The position numbers and the translations under genes are program-made. A model generated the notes under the pieces. That model worked only from the letters and a program-made list of their open reading frames with translations. It had not been told where the DNA came from and ran no database searches. DNA of 64,000 nucleotides. It comes from Diphasiastrum complanatum (lineage: Eukaryota; Streptophyta; Lycopodiopsida; Lycopodiales; Lycopodiaceae). Of this stretch, positions 1-10,429 are shown piece after piece (position 1 is the first letter of the stretch; every line of letters begins with the position of its first letter). The DNA is taken from assembly GCA_029204225.1 (NCBI GenBank), contig CM055108.1, positions 10,612,461 to 10,676,460 of the forward strand, written 5' to 3'.

Positions 1-2
1 CA

Positions 3-2369
3 AGATATTGTTGGGTGTTCTTACTTTCCTTCAAGTCTCAAGTATTTGATACTTTTGTAAAGTTCAAGTTGTTTGTGGAAAGGCATCATAATCATAGCAT
101 CAAGATTCTTAGAAGTGACAATGGTGGAGAATTCATCTCCAATGAGTTCAAGGCCTTTTGTGAGGAGGAAGGGATCAAGAAAGAGACTTCTTGTCCTTAC
201 ACTCCTCAACAAAATGGAGTTGTTGAAAGAAGGAATAGAACATTATGTGAATGTTCTAAGGCTTTAAGATTAGATGCTTGTTTGCCCAAATCCTTTTGGG
301 GTGAGTCTCTTGTATGTGCAAACTACTTGATGAATAGGGTGTCTTGCAAAACAATTGAAGGCAAAACTACTTATGAGATGTTGTATGGAAAGAAACCCAA
401 TCTTAATCACTTGAAAGTTTTTGGGTGTATATGCTATGTGCATGTGCCATTGGAAACAAGAACCAAGGAGGATCCATCTTCCACAAGAGGGATCATGCTT
501 GGATATGCAAGCTCAAGCAAGGGCTACAAAGTCTATCTCCCATCCTTGAACAAATTTGTTGTTTCAAGGGATGTCATCTTTGATGAACATCATATGCATA
601 TGCTTGAAGAAGGCTCAAGTGCTCCAACAATCAAGAAGAAGACGGCCGAGGAGCAAGATCTTGGTTTTGAGGAGGAGCTCATGGAGGAGCAAGCACCAAA
701 CCCACCTATCACACCAAGGAGATCTTCAAGGGCAAAAGTGGAGCCATCAAGGCTCACATATCAAGGCAAAGGACAGCAAGTTGAGGGTATCTTATCCACT
801 TCTTATGCTTTATCTAGTTTTGAAGAATCGTCTAATGTTGAAGATGCATTGAACTCCAAAGAATGGTATAAAGCTATGTTGGATGAGTATGATGCCTTGA
901 TTGAGAATGAAACTTGGTTGCTTGTTGAGAGACCTCAAAGGAATGTAATAGGATGCAAGTGGGTCTTCAAGCTTAAGTTGAATGCAAATGGGAGTGTTAA
1001 CAAACATAAAGCAAGATTAGTTGCAAAAGGTTATGCTCAAGAGAGAGGGATAGACTATGAGGAAACTTTTGCACCCGTGGCCAAGATGGTCACAATAAGG
1101 CTAATCATTGCACTTGCATCACATTTTGGATGGATTCTATGTCAAATGGATGTCTTTAATGCTTTCTTGAATGGTTTTTTGGAAGAAGATATCTATATGG
1201 AACAGCCACAAGGGTTCATCAAGCATGGAATGGAGAACAAAGTATGCCATCTCCAAAGAAGCATCTATGGCTTGAAGCAAGCCTCGAGATCTTGGAATTC
1301 AAGACTACATTGCTATCTTATTTCACTTTCTTTTGTTCAAAGTGAATATGATCCCACTCTTTACATTAAGTTTGATGATGTTGGTATTGTACTTTTACTC
1401 ATTTATGTAGATGACATCATCATTAGTGGAAATAGTGTTGATGGTATTAAAAAAATCAAGATAGATCTATCCTTAGAGTTCAAGATGGTAGATCTAGGGT
1501 GTCTTCACTTCATCTTAGGCATAGAAGTACTTAGAGGGTCTGATTCTATCTTTATAAGTCAAGTAAACTATGCTCAAAGTCTTTTAAAGAAGTTTAAGAT
1601 GGAAGTATGCAAACGTGTTGACACACCAATGGAGCAAGATGTAAAAGTGCCAAATGAAGATGATGAAAGATCCTTCATGGACATCACTTTGTTTAGGCAA
1701 CTTATAGGTTCCTTAATGTGGATCACTATAACTAGACCAGATATTAGCTTTAGTGTATGTAGGTTGAGCCAATCCATGCAAAAGCCATTGAATATCCATT
1801 GGAAAAAGGCTAAGAGGATTCTAAGATACATCTCGGGTACATTGGATTTTGGGATTCTATATAGAGGAGATGTGATTAACCTTCATGCATTTAGTGATTC
1901 AGATTTTGCAGGGGACAAGAGGGATAGGAAATCAACAAGTGCCTATTCAACTTTCATAGGAGAAGGTGTGGTTTCATGGCTTTCAAAAAAGCAAGAAACT
2001 ATATCTCTATCTTCAATCGAGGCCGAGTACAAAGCTTTGACAACCACTACAAAGGAGGTACTTTGGATCAAGAGATTATTGGTGGAACTAAAGATCATGG
2101 ATTCAGAGGAGGCACCAATCATCTACAATGACAATATATCAGCCCAACACCTTGCATCTAACCCAATCTTCCATGCAAGAACTAAGCACATTGAGATATG
2201 CCATCACTTTGTGAGAGAAATGGTGCAAGCCAAGGAGATTGCTTTGGAGCATGTTCCAAGCCATGAATGTGTAGCTGATCTACTTACTAAACCACTTCAA
2301 AAGACACCTTTTATGAAGTTCAGATCATCACTTGGAGTGATTAGTAAATCAATGATTGAACCAAGCTAG
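3..2369 (+). CDS. copia gag-pol polyprotein, C-terminal part (integrase, RT, RNase H)
   Basis: The frame is open from base 3, so the true start is upstream of the window; no start codon is claimed. Numbering from the codon at 15, the integrase residues D35 and E71 are separated by 35 residues, matching the D,D35,E family; the first catalytic Asp is off-window. An integrase C-terminal region (SFWGE, FGC) follows, then RT with KARLVAKGY, QMDVFNAFLNG, YGLKQA and the catalytic YVDD at 464-467. RNase H follows with SDSDFAGD, a SSIEAEYKAL block and a conserved C-terminal LTKPL. No internal stop or frameshift is present. These domains make cDNA from element RNA and insert it into nuclear DNA. It is similar to, but clearly a different family from, the polyprotein at 47305-51258. 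Confidence 0.93.
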   Translation, partial: RYCWVFLLSFKSQVFDTFVKFKLFVERHHNHSIKILRSDNGGEFISNEFKAFCEEEGIKKETSCPYTPQQNGVVERRNRTLCECSKALRLDACLPKSFWGESLVCANYLMNRVSCKTIEGKTTYEMLYGKKPNLNHLKVFGCICYVHVPLETRTKEDPSSTRGIMLGYASSSKGYKVYLPSLNKFVVSRDVIFDEHHMHMLEEGSSAPTIKKKTAEEQDLGFEEELMEEQAPNPPITPRRSSRAKVEPSRLTYQGKGQQVEGILSTSYALSSFEESSNVEDALNSKEWYKAMLDEYDALIENETWLLVERPQRNVIGCKWVFKLKLNANGSVNKHKARLVAKGYAQERGIDYEETFAPVAKMVTIRLIIALASHFGWILCQMDVFNAFLNGFLEEDIYMEQPQGFIKHGMENKVCHLQRSIYGLKQASRSWNSRLHCYLISLSFVQSEYDPTLYIKFDDVGIVLLLIYVDDIIISGNSVDGIKKIKIDLSLEFKMVDLGCLHFILGIEVLRGSDSIFISQVNYAQSLLKKFKMEVCKRVDTPMEQDVKVPNEDDERSFMDITLFRQLIGSLMWITITRPDISFSVCRLSQSMQKPLNIHWKKAKRILRYISGTLDFGILYRGDVINLHAFSDSDFAGDKRDRKSTSAYSTFIGEGVVSWLSKKQETISLSSIEAEYKALTTTTKEVLWIKRLLVELKIMDSEEAPIIYNDNISAQHLASNPIFHARTKHIEICHHFVREMVQAKEIALEHVPSHECVADLLTKPLQKTPFMKFRSSLGVISKSMIEPS

Positions 2370-2371
2370 AT

Positions 2372-2383
2372 AGTGAGGAGGAG
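2372..2383 (+). other. polypurine tract of the left copia element
   Basis: A purine run (AGTGAGGAGGAG) lies just after the pol stop and directly before the TG of the LTR. This is where plus-strand DNA synthesis is primed. The same GTGAGGAGGAG tract precedes the related LTR at 60694 on the minus strand. Confidence 0.8.
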
Positions 2384-3024
2384 TGTTAAAAATTCACAAT
2401 TCTAGCTTGACTAGTTTTGGTCATATGACTTGTAAATAGTTAGATGGTCATGATGTGGCTTGTCACACGTGCCAAATAGCATAGGATTCCATTCATAAGG
2501 ATGTTCTCAAGTAGACCTAAGTGTTAGAACCTTTGGAATGAGTCCAAATTATGCTTAGATACAAGGGAGAAAAAATAGGAGCTATTTTTGGTAATTTTTG
2601 CATTGTTGAGGGATCTCCAAGATTCCAACCCTAACTTGGTAGGGATGAAAGATCCACCAAAATTAGCATTAGGGATAGATTTAGGGCTACTCATACCTGC
2701 CCAAAACCGTGATGGATCATGTATATATAGGTGATGATATCTCACCAAAATCAATCAAGCAATTTCATGTTTTTTCTCTCATAATGGTGCAATTGCTCTC
2801 TACGTTCATAATTGTTTGAGTACTTGTGATTACTAATGATTATAGGATTGAATGTAGGTCTGGTGTACAGTACTCAGACTGTGGGAGGCCGTACTTTCAC
2901 ACGTGTGAAGCCTTCTTCAAGGATTTGGGCCATTTAGTGAGGTTCAAGCATAGATTTTTGATGGATTTTGATGGTTCAACTTGTGCTAATCTTATGAAAT
3001 CATAATCTATTGTTTCCCTCATCA
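2384..3024 (+). repeat. 3' LTR of the left copia element (~641 bp)
   Basis: It starts TGTTAAAAATTC after the purine tract. The end at 3024 (CCTCATCA) was chosen by comparison with the related minus-strand LTR at 60040-60694, which ends CCTCCATCA and is 655 bp. Shared words include CACAATTCTAGCTTGAC and CACGTGCCAAATAGCATAG. A TATATATAG box lies at 2722-2730. A perfect 14-bp palindrome with a CACGTG core lies at 2896-2909. The right boundary is inferred. Confidence 0.75.
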
Positions 3025-4365
3025 TTTCAAGTGTTTTAGGATTCTTATTTGCTGTAATTTTTACAATCATTGCTGGTCCAGAGAAAGCCTATAACAAACT
3101 TTCTTGTCCACAACAAAAACTTGTCAACTTATTAGGTCCAAAGTTCGCCAGTCTCCTCGTGTGAGTATGGCTAGGTCACCTTGAATTTGCCCCCATTTTG
3201 ATCAACTTTCATTCAAAATTTGCCTCAAGAGAGAGGTGTGTGTGATAGTTCCCCTCCACTTATAAAATCAGCTGATCGGACTTAGAGTAGAGTTCTTCAA
3301 ACAAAAAGCCTTTCCAACACTTTGCTTCCCATCTGCTAGGATTATGGCTCGGTCCAGCTTGTTGCCAATCTCTGAAGAGGATCCTAGTCTTTTCACCTTT
3401 GAGGAAAAACCCAACTGATACTAGATATCACCCATGCTCAGTGAGTTTCAGTTCCGAAGGTGGCCATCCCAAAATGAAGACCAACTGCTCCATAGAATAT
3501 CTCCCTTGAAATTGTCCTTTCCAACTTTTGACTTCATGCTTGGGTCTTGTGGGCATTGTCGCAAATGAAACTAACCCAAGAAACAGGCTAGCCATCCATC
3601 CTTTGCAAACATTGAGTCGTTTTGTTGCCATTCACGTGCGAGTACTTGAACTGCAAATCCGCCCCACAGATTCTATAGTCCTCTTTGTTTGATGGTATCA
3701 GCCTTCAAAAGAAAGGTCCCTTCTCAAGCCATCAGCTCCTTGTATCACAAGCAATCATGCAAACCAGACAAAGCACGAGTACTAAGACTCACCACGAATA
3801 CATACAAGTAAGACACTCAGGCAAGTTTACTAACAAGTAACAAAGACAAGGTCCCCCTTTAGATGGTCTTGCCAACGGACCTTTGCCTGGCCGCGCCCAT
3901 ACAAATCAATCACAGAATCAGCCCACATAGGACACCCCTCCAATTATCTGTGCTTTCACCATTAAGCAACACATTGCCTCAGTCAGCTATCCCGCACCGG
4001 CAGCTAACCACCCGTGCTTTACACCCAAATTTGAGTAGCATCTCTGTATCATTGGTTAACTTGTACAGTTCAAATATGTCGCCCCGCACCCCACAAGGCA
4101 TAGACCGTGCTTACACCAACCTAATGGCAGCAGACTGCCTCATCTATCCTATGTGCAAACATCGCCAGGCCCGAACCGCGAGAACTGACCGTGCTTACAC
4201 CTCAAGGGCAGCACCTTGACTCATCAAGTCCTCCGTTCTGTCGACCACCCCGACCGTGGACGCACCCATGCTTACACTGTGGGCAGCACCTTGCACAACA
4301 GTTGTCTTGATGAACCCCAAACAGTGGCCATTTCCGTGAGATCCGCATAGCTGACCGGCCAGTCG
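3025..4365 (-). mobile_element. internal region of a minus-strand non-autonomous long-LTR element
   Basis: This stretch lies between the left copia LTR and a minus-strand primer site at 4366-4377. It has no gag, protease or pol. In element orientation, its distal half (3650 down to 3070) matches 15000-15430 in copy A and the equivalent part of copy B. The shared part is therefore a component of a repeat family lacking retroviral genes (LARD-like). The 3' LTR expected at lower coordinates is missing; the element is cut at about 3025-3070. The short open frames at 3863-4219 and 4195-4548 show no recognisable domain and are not called as genes. Confidence 0.55.
3255..3690 (+). pseudogene. captured gene-fragment-like block (TATA box plus short reading frame), function unknown
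   Basis: A TATA-like CTTATAAAAT lies at about 3259. It is followed ~85 bases later by an ATG at 3343 opening MARSSLLPISEEDPS. A frameshift then leads into TRYHPCSVSFSSEGGHPK and a long open stretch. A homologous frame (LLPIS-EDPS, DTRYHPCSV-FSSE-HPK) occurs antisense to the host element at 14959-15200 in copy A and at 34047-34290 in copy B. The TATA-spacer-ATG layout resembles a host promoter and first exon captured antisense inside a non-autonomous LTR element. I do not recognise the protein. It could instead be a decayed accessory ORF. Confidence 0.4.
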
Positions 4366-4377
4366 GCTCTGATACCA
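4366..4377 (-). other. primer binding site, initiator-Met tRNA type (minus strand)
   Basis: The minus strand reads TGGTATCAGAGC, the standard plant copia primer site complementary to the 3' end of initiator methionine tRNA. It is separated by 2 bases from the LTR end (GCGCTACA) at 4380. It fixes the orientation of the element on both sides. Confidence 0.85.
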
Positions 4378-4379
4378 CA

Positions 4380-6864
4380 TGTAGCGCAGGCATCCCAAAG
4401 GGAGCTGGGAACCACGACTTAGCTTCCCAGCCTTCAACTCTTGCCATCCAAACCCACTTGACATACAAGCAGCCAACTCACCAACCACGATCAGACTTAA
4501 CCAACTTGAAGCTCCAAAAACGAACATTGAGATCCAACCTGGCGCCATGCCAGATCAAGGGTCCCGATGTGGGTGACTTCCATCCAAGCAAGCCACTCGA
4601 CATACATCAAACTTAACCAACTCGAAGCTTCATTACAAACGAGAAACATCCATTCCAAGCAAGCGGTCTGATTTACATCAGACTTAACCAACTGAAAGCT
4701 TCGTCATGAGCGTTGGAAGCCAACCTGGTGCCATGCTAGACTGGACAACCATAAACATGTAACTTCCACCCAAGCAAGCCATTCAACTCAGTCGACATGT
4801 TAGAGCCCGTTCCCCAAGAGCTTAACCCATTCACGTTTATGCAAAGAACACTCAGAACCACAAGCCGCGACAGATATGGAGACAACCAGTTCCTGGACCA
4901 AATGGTCCCGACAGCATATCTCTGGCGCCACGGACCGAATGGTCCCAACGGCATACCGCTGGCGTCCCAGAATACGACCCTCAGCTATGTGCCAAGCTAA
5001 AAATTTTGAAGCGGCCTTACAACTGGCGCTTTTACCGAACACTGAAACCCAGAAGGTAATCAGAGTCAATTTGAGAAAAATCCCAATTTATTGATAAATC
5101 TAAGGAGGTTACATTTCAAGTGTGTGATCAACCCTAGTCTCCGGGGAGCTGGCATGCCAAGGCGAGTGCCAGGACAACATTCCAGCAAGGGAGGCTGAGA
5201 CTTGGTTGGAGCTCGTCCTGAGTCGCAACCCGCACTCCCCTATAGTATTGGTGGGATTCGGCACCCCCCCTCATACCAAGCACTCTACCCAAGGCTGGTA
5301 AAGCACGTTTTTCTCTCTCTAGGATTTTCTCTAGAAAGTCATTTTCTCTCTCTAAATTTTATTGATCCCCAGGCTTCCTTTAATCATGCCTTGATCGTGT
5401 GAGGTGATTGCACATCGATCTGAGCTCTCTAGACTTCGCTAGAACCGATCAAAGATTTTCAGCCATAGGAACTTAGCGCCGGTTGGATTCTAGTCACAGT
5501 GGCACTGTGTTGTAAAGCTATCTTTACAAGCTTTACTTCCGACGCCATCGGCGCCAGCTATGTCCCCGGCGCCAGCAGCGCCCCTGCTGCTCCCGGCGCC
5601 AACATGGCCGGCGCCTCTCCCGGCGTCACTGTGACCAGAATCCAGCCAGCGCCAAGTTCCTATGGCTGAAAATCTTTGATCGGTTCTAGCGGAGTCCTGA
5701 GAGCTCAGATCGATGTGCAATCACCTCACACGATCTAGGCATGATTAAAGGAAGCCTGGGGATCAATAAAATCTAGAGAGAGAAAATGACTTTCTAGAAA
5801 GAGAAAATCCTAGAGAGAGAGAAACGTGCTTTACCAGCTTGGGTAGAGTGCTTGGTATGAGGGGGGGGTGCCGAATCACACCAATACTATAGGGGAGTGC
5901 GGGTTGCGACTCAGGGCGAGCTCCAACCAAGTCTCAGCCTCCCTTGCTGGAATGTTGTCATGGCTCTCGCCTTGGCATGCTAGCGCCCCGGAGACTAGGG
6001 TCGGTCACACACTTGAAATGTAACCTTCTTAGATTTATCAGTAAAGTGGGATTTTTCTCAAACTGACTCTGATTACCTTCTGGGTTTCAGTGTTCGGTAA
6101 AAGCGCCAGTTGTAAGGCCGCTTTCAAAATATTTAGCTTGGCACATAGCTGAGGGTCGTATCCCGGGACGCCAGCGGTATGCCGTCGGGACCATTCGGTC
6201 CGCGGCGCCAGTGGTATGCTGTCGGGACCATTTGGTCCAGGAACTGGTTGTTTCCATATCTGTCGTGGCTTGTGGTTCTGAGTGTTCCTTGCATGAACGT
6301 GAATGGGTTAAGCTCTTGGGGAACGGGCTCTAACCTGTCGACTGAGTTGGATGGCTTGCTTGGGTGGATGTTACCTGTTTATGGCTATCCAGTCTGGCGT
6401 GGCGCCAGGTTGGCTTCCAGCGCTCGTGACGAAGCTTTCAGTTGGTTAAGTCTGATGAAGTCAGACCGCTTGCTTGGAATGGATGTTACTCGTTTGTAAC
6501 GAAGCTTCGAGTTGGTTAAGTTTGATGTATGTCGGGCGGCTTTCTTGGAGGGAAGTCACCCACATCGGGACCCCCGATCTGGCATGGCGCTACGTTGGAT
6601 CTCAATGTTGGTTTTCGGAACTTCAAGTTGGTTAAGTCTGATCGTTGTTGGCGAGGTGGCTGCTTGTATGTCAAGTGGGTTTGGATGGCAAGAGTTGAGG
6701 GCTGGGAAGCTAAGTCGTGGTTCCCGGCTCCCTTTGGGATGCCTGCGCTACACACTGGGAGAGGCGTCGTTGGTGCTGGGAGCAGTAGGGGCGCTGCTGG
6801 CGCCGGGGACAATGCTGCTGCTAGTGGCGCCGGAAGTAAAGCTTATGAAGATAGCTTTACAACA
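4380..6864 (-). repeat. minus-strand long LTR (~1.24 kb), split by a solo LTR
   Basis: The LTR runs on the minus strand from 6864 (TGTTGTAAAGC) to 6758 and resumes from 5507 to 4380 (ending GCGCTACA). The part at 6753-6864 is the reverse complement of the first ~112 bp of the plus-strand LTR starting at 5508. Removing the inserted solo LTR plus one target duplication gives about 1235 bp, close to the 1245 bp of the inserted copy. The primer site at 4366-4377 marks this as the 5' LTR of a minus-strand element. The start is rich in GGCGCC/GCCGGCGCC motifs. Confidence 0.82.
5508..6752 (+). mobile_element. solo LTR with 5-bp target duplication, same family, opposite orientation
   Basis: This 1245-bp unit begins TGTTGTAAAG and ends GCGCTACA. 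It is flanked by perfect CACTG copies at 5503-5507 and 6753-6757. No internal domain, primer site or second LTR accompanies it, so it is a solo LTR, normally left by recombination between the two LTRs of an inserted element. It lies inside an opposite-oriented LTR of its own family, giving a ~2.4-kb inverted-repeat structure. ORFs seen here, such as 6179-6499 and 6529-7053, are fortuitous. Confidence 0.85.
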
Positions 6865-9532
6865 GATATGCTATGGCATTTCAGACTTGGCCATCTTAAC
6901 TACAATAGTATTCAGCAAATGTCAGTTCAGAGTCTAGTACAAGACCAACCTTCAGTCAGCAAGCCAACTTCTCAATGCGAAAGCTATATTATCAGCAAGC
7001 ATGCTAGAAGTCCCTTTAGTTCGGACTCAGTTCATACATCCAAGGGGGCTTGACCTTGTACACAGCGACATTTGTGGCCCGATGCAAGCTGCTTCCATAG
7101 GGGGAGCTCTCTATTTCCTAACTTTCATCGACAACTTTTCTCGAAGGGCTACAACCTACTATATGAAGAACAAATCCGAAGCATTCGAGTTCTTCAAGCA
7201 GTTCAAGATGTCTGCAGAAAACCAGACCCAGAGGAAGATCAAGGCTCGAGTACATCTCCACAGAATTCAAGGAGTTTTACAAGGCCAATGGAATACTTCA
7301 ACAATACACAACCAGCTACTCACCTCAGTCCAATTGTGTAGCTGAGTGAAAGAACTGGACACTCATCAAAAGTGCCAAGAGCATGATGGCCCATGCCTCT
7401 CTTCTAAAGAAGTTATGGGCATAAGCTGTTACTACAGTTGTCTATTTACAGAATCGATCCATCACGAAAGCCCAGAATGGCAAGACACCTTATGAGGTGT
7501 GGACAGGATCAAAACCATCACTCAAACGTATTCGAGTATTTGGATGCATCGCTTTCGTTCAGATCCCTGAGGATCTAAGAAAAAGACTAGATGACAAGAG
7601 CAGAAAAACAATCTTGATCGGCTATTCCCCAGACCACAAGACATACAAGCTCTACAATTTGGATATCGAAGAAGGCATTCACTAGTAGAGACGTCATTTT
7701 TGTGGAAGACCAGTTCATCGACCACAAAGGAAAAGCTCCTGATAAATTCGACTCTGGGATTGAGCAACCAGTCAATTTCGATCCAGAGATTCAACTGCAG
7801 AATCTCGACGCTGACTCAGACAATGAGTTAGAATCTCAATGAGTCAACCCACATCAGAGGACCGAAGTTCAATCCAGAAGGTCAAACAGGTCTAGACAGT
7901 CTCAATCCATATTTATGGATGATCTGGCCTGATACTTTGTGAATCAATAATAGCTTTTGAGGCGATGTCTACTCCTCATGCTGACCAGTGAAAATAAGCT
8001 ATGGACACCGAATTCAATTATCTGTTGGAGAATCAAACATGGACACTCATTGAGATACCAAAGGACCAAAACCCAATTCCATGCAAATGGATATTCAAGA
8101 TGAAGTACGACGCTGAAGGAAGGCTAAATTGGTACAAGGCAAAGCTAATCACCAAAGGCTTTTCCCAGATTTCAGATCTAGATTATTCAAAAACCTTCAA
8201 TCCAGTCGTCAAACATGCTTCAATCTACCTAGTCCTCTCCTTTGCAGCTACAGCAGATCTCGAAGTCCATCAGATGGATGTCCGGACCGCTTTCCTCAAT
8301 GGAACTATCAAAGAGAAAATCTATGTGACACAGCCAGAGGGATATGAACTCAATGACAAGCAACAACACCTTGTATGCAAAATTCACAAGGCACTCTACG
8401 GGCTGAAACAATCACCCAGAGTCTAGTTCCAGAAGATCAATGTATTTCTGATGGAGAATGGTTTTATTCCAAACTCAACAGACTCGAATGTTTACTTCAA
8501 ATCTATATCAGAATACTTCATCATCATCACTCTCTACATAGATGATACACTCTTATTCAATAATAATCTGAATCTGATGAAAAATACAAAATGCATGCTG
8601 GCCCAGGAATACAAGATGACTGACATGGGTCCAACCCACTATTGTCTCGGAAACCAAATTCAACAAGATCGACCCAGCAGATTGATCTTTATCAATAGCA
8701 ACGATATCTCAACAACGTGTTGGAAAAGTATGGAATGGCCAACTCCAAACCCAATCTCTTTCCACTCGACCTTGGACTAAAACTATCAAAGGAACAGTCT
8801 CCTCAAACTGAGACAAAAATGGAGGAAATAAAGTGCTACCCATTTCAATCCATCATCAGCTCACTGATGTATGCAATGATCTACACGTGACCATACCTTG
8901 CATATTCAATCAGTACACTCAGCCAGTTCTTGTTAAATCTGGGACATAGTTCATTGGAAAGCGCTAACAAAGGTCATGAAGTACATCCAAGCAATGAAAA
9001 CTCTCATCATCTGATGGAGGCAACCAAACTGCCAACATCCTTGAACCCTACACAAATGCGGATTGGACAGCATATGTCGACACCAGAAAATCAACTTTTG
9101 GATTTGTATTTTTATACAACCAAGGTCCAATCTCATGGAACAGCCAGAAGCAGACCTTAGTTGCATTATCATCAACGGAATCCGAATACATAGCTGCCAC
9201 AAATGCAACCAAAGAGGCAATCTGGCTAAGGCAACTTCTCGCAGACCTGAACCTTGCACATTCGCTTCCTAGAACAATCTATTGTGACAATCAAAACACA
9301 ATAGCACTTTCTCTCAATCTGAGATTTCACTCTCGAAGCAAACATATAGAAATTAGGTATCATTACCTTTAACATAATGTGCACAACAAGGAAGGAGAAT
9401 TAATTTTTTGCAAATTAAACTACATGGCAGTAGATTACTTGACAAAGGCTCTATCAAATGAGCAACATCTCAAATTTAGCGATATGTTAAATCTGAAGAT
9501 CAAAGTTTTTCAAGATCCTTATTAAGAGGGAG
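6865..9532 (+). pseudogene. degenerate copia gag-pol (GAG-pre-integrase to RNase H)
   Basis: Fragments of copia pol follow in order across several frames. LWHFRLGHLNYNSI (GAG-pre-integrase) is near 6870, integrase core pieces lie at 7000-7350, and an integrase C-terminal/FGC block at 7497-7685. RT lies at 8001-8780 with KWIFKMKYD, HQMDVRTAFLNG, ALYGLKQSPR and a YIDD variant of the catalytic box near 8540. RNase H remnants extend to ~9480. Stops and frameshifts separate the blocks, so no full product can be made. Gag and protease are missing because the long-LTR element lies at the left boundary. The purine tract AAGAGGGAG joins it to the LTR at 9533. Confidence 0.88.
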
Positions 9533-10366
9533 TGTTAGATTTCTTACGCTCAGTCTTAAAAATTGATGAGCATCTTGAAAAGGTCGACAACATGATTTCG
9601 GACCTTCACATTTTTCCTTTAAGTTTTTTCTCATTTATGCCTTAAACGATTTAAGGCACCTTTGCTTTTTTACCTTCCTCGCTCTTTTTCTGTGCCTTCA
9701 CAAAAAAAATGACACACTGGCCAGAATGACTTAAAAACCATTTCTGGACCACCTTCGCCTTTTTCGCCTCTTTGCGAAAAATGTGACACGAAACCCAGAA
9801 TGCCTTAAAACCATTTTTGGTCACCTTCGCCTTTTTCGCCTCTTTGCAAAAAATGCGACACTAAACTCAAAATGCCTTAAAACCCTTTTTGGGCACCTTT
9901 GTCTTTTTGCTGCCTTAAACTAAGACACCTTTGACTTTTTCGTTTTTTTTTCTACATTGGCAAACTGACGTCGCCAAATGCATCAGCAATCCTAAAAATA
10001 GCTGGACAAGCAAATTTCCAAAAGGCGGTGAAGCGGTTACCAACTTTTTGTACATATGCAAAGACTTGCGTAAATAGCCTTAAAGGCTTGGAAGATATTT
10101 CCTCTCTTGTAAATCTCTATATTAGTTGAATCAAGCTATGTAAGTGTTAAGAAGAACAATTGGATTTCTCTTTCAATCAGAGTTATCTATAGCCAGCGTT
10201 ATCACGCTCAACAAGCTGAAGTTATTACTTCAAGCCATTGTATTCACTATTGATATTTATCAGAGTGCAATTTTTGTCTCACTACTGCGTTGTTCTTTTG
10301 CGTAAACTGTATAAATTTTTCTACTTGAATATTTATGCTGCTATCTGTTGCGTTTCCATTCCTACA
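9533..10366 (+). repeat. 3' LTR of the degenerate copia element (~834 bp, right end inferred)
   Basis: The LTR starts TGTTAGATTTC right after the purine tract AAGAGGGAG. The end is placed at CCTACA (10366), the best CA terminus roughly complementary to the start. Inside are 72-bp tandem repeats. No second LTR was seen, so the exact end is uncertain. Confidence 0.6.
9657..9965 (+). repeat. degenerate ~72-bp tandem repeats inside an LTR
   Basis: The word CACCTTCGCCTTTTTCGCC recurs at 9750 and 9822, with decayed forms at 9657 and 9894, giving a 72-bp period over about 3-4 copies. Each unit also carries ATGCCTTAAAAcc-TTTT and AAAAATG-GACAC. Repeats of this kind in a U3 region often serve as enhancers, but that is inference here. 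Confidence 0.7.
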
Positions 10367-10429
10367 AGCCTATGCTCTGAGCAACTGAGCCTCCACTGTG
10401 CTCACAACCACAATTTTATGACAATATAC

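Larger units (their letters stand above)
1..3024 (+). mobile_element. Ty1/copia LTR retrotransposon, 5' part outside the window
   Basis: The window opens inside the integrase domain of a plus-strand copia element. The order integrase, reverse transcriptase, RNase H, purine tract, LTR is the Ty1/copia order. The pol frame is open to its natural stop, so this copy looks fairly young. The 5' LTR, gag and protease lie left of the window, so its completeness and target duplication cannot be judged. A minus-strand LTR of the same family lies at 60040-60694. Confidence 0.93.

Noticed and set aside
3863-4548. Overlapping frames of 88-118 codons on both strands
   Set aside because: They lie in the leader and LTR of the non-autonomous element, carry no domain, and the same DNA is open in several frames because of base composition.
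6179-6937. Plus-strand frames of 106 and 141 codons
   Set aside because: They lie inside the solo LTR and its inverted flank; LTR copies at 12.9 and 32.0 kb do not keep them intact.
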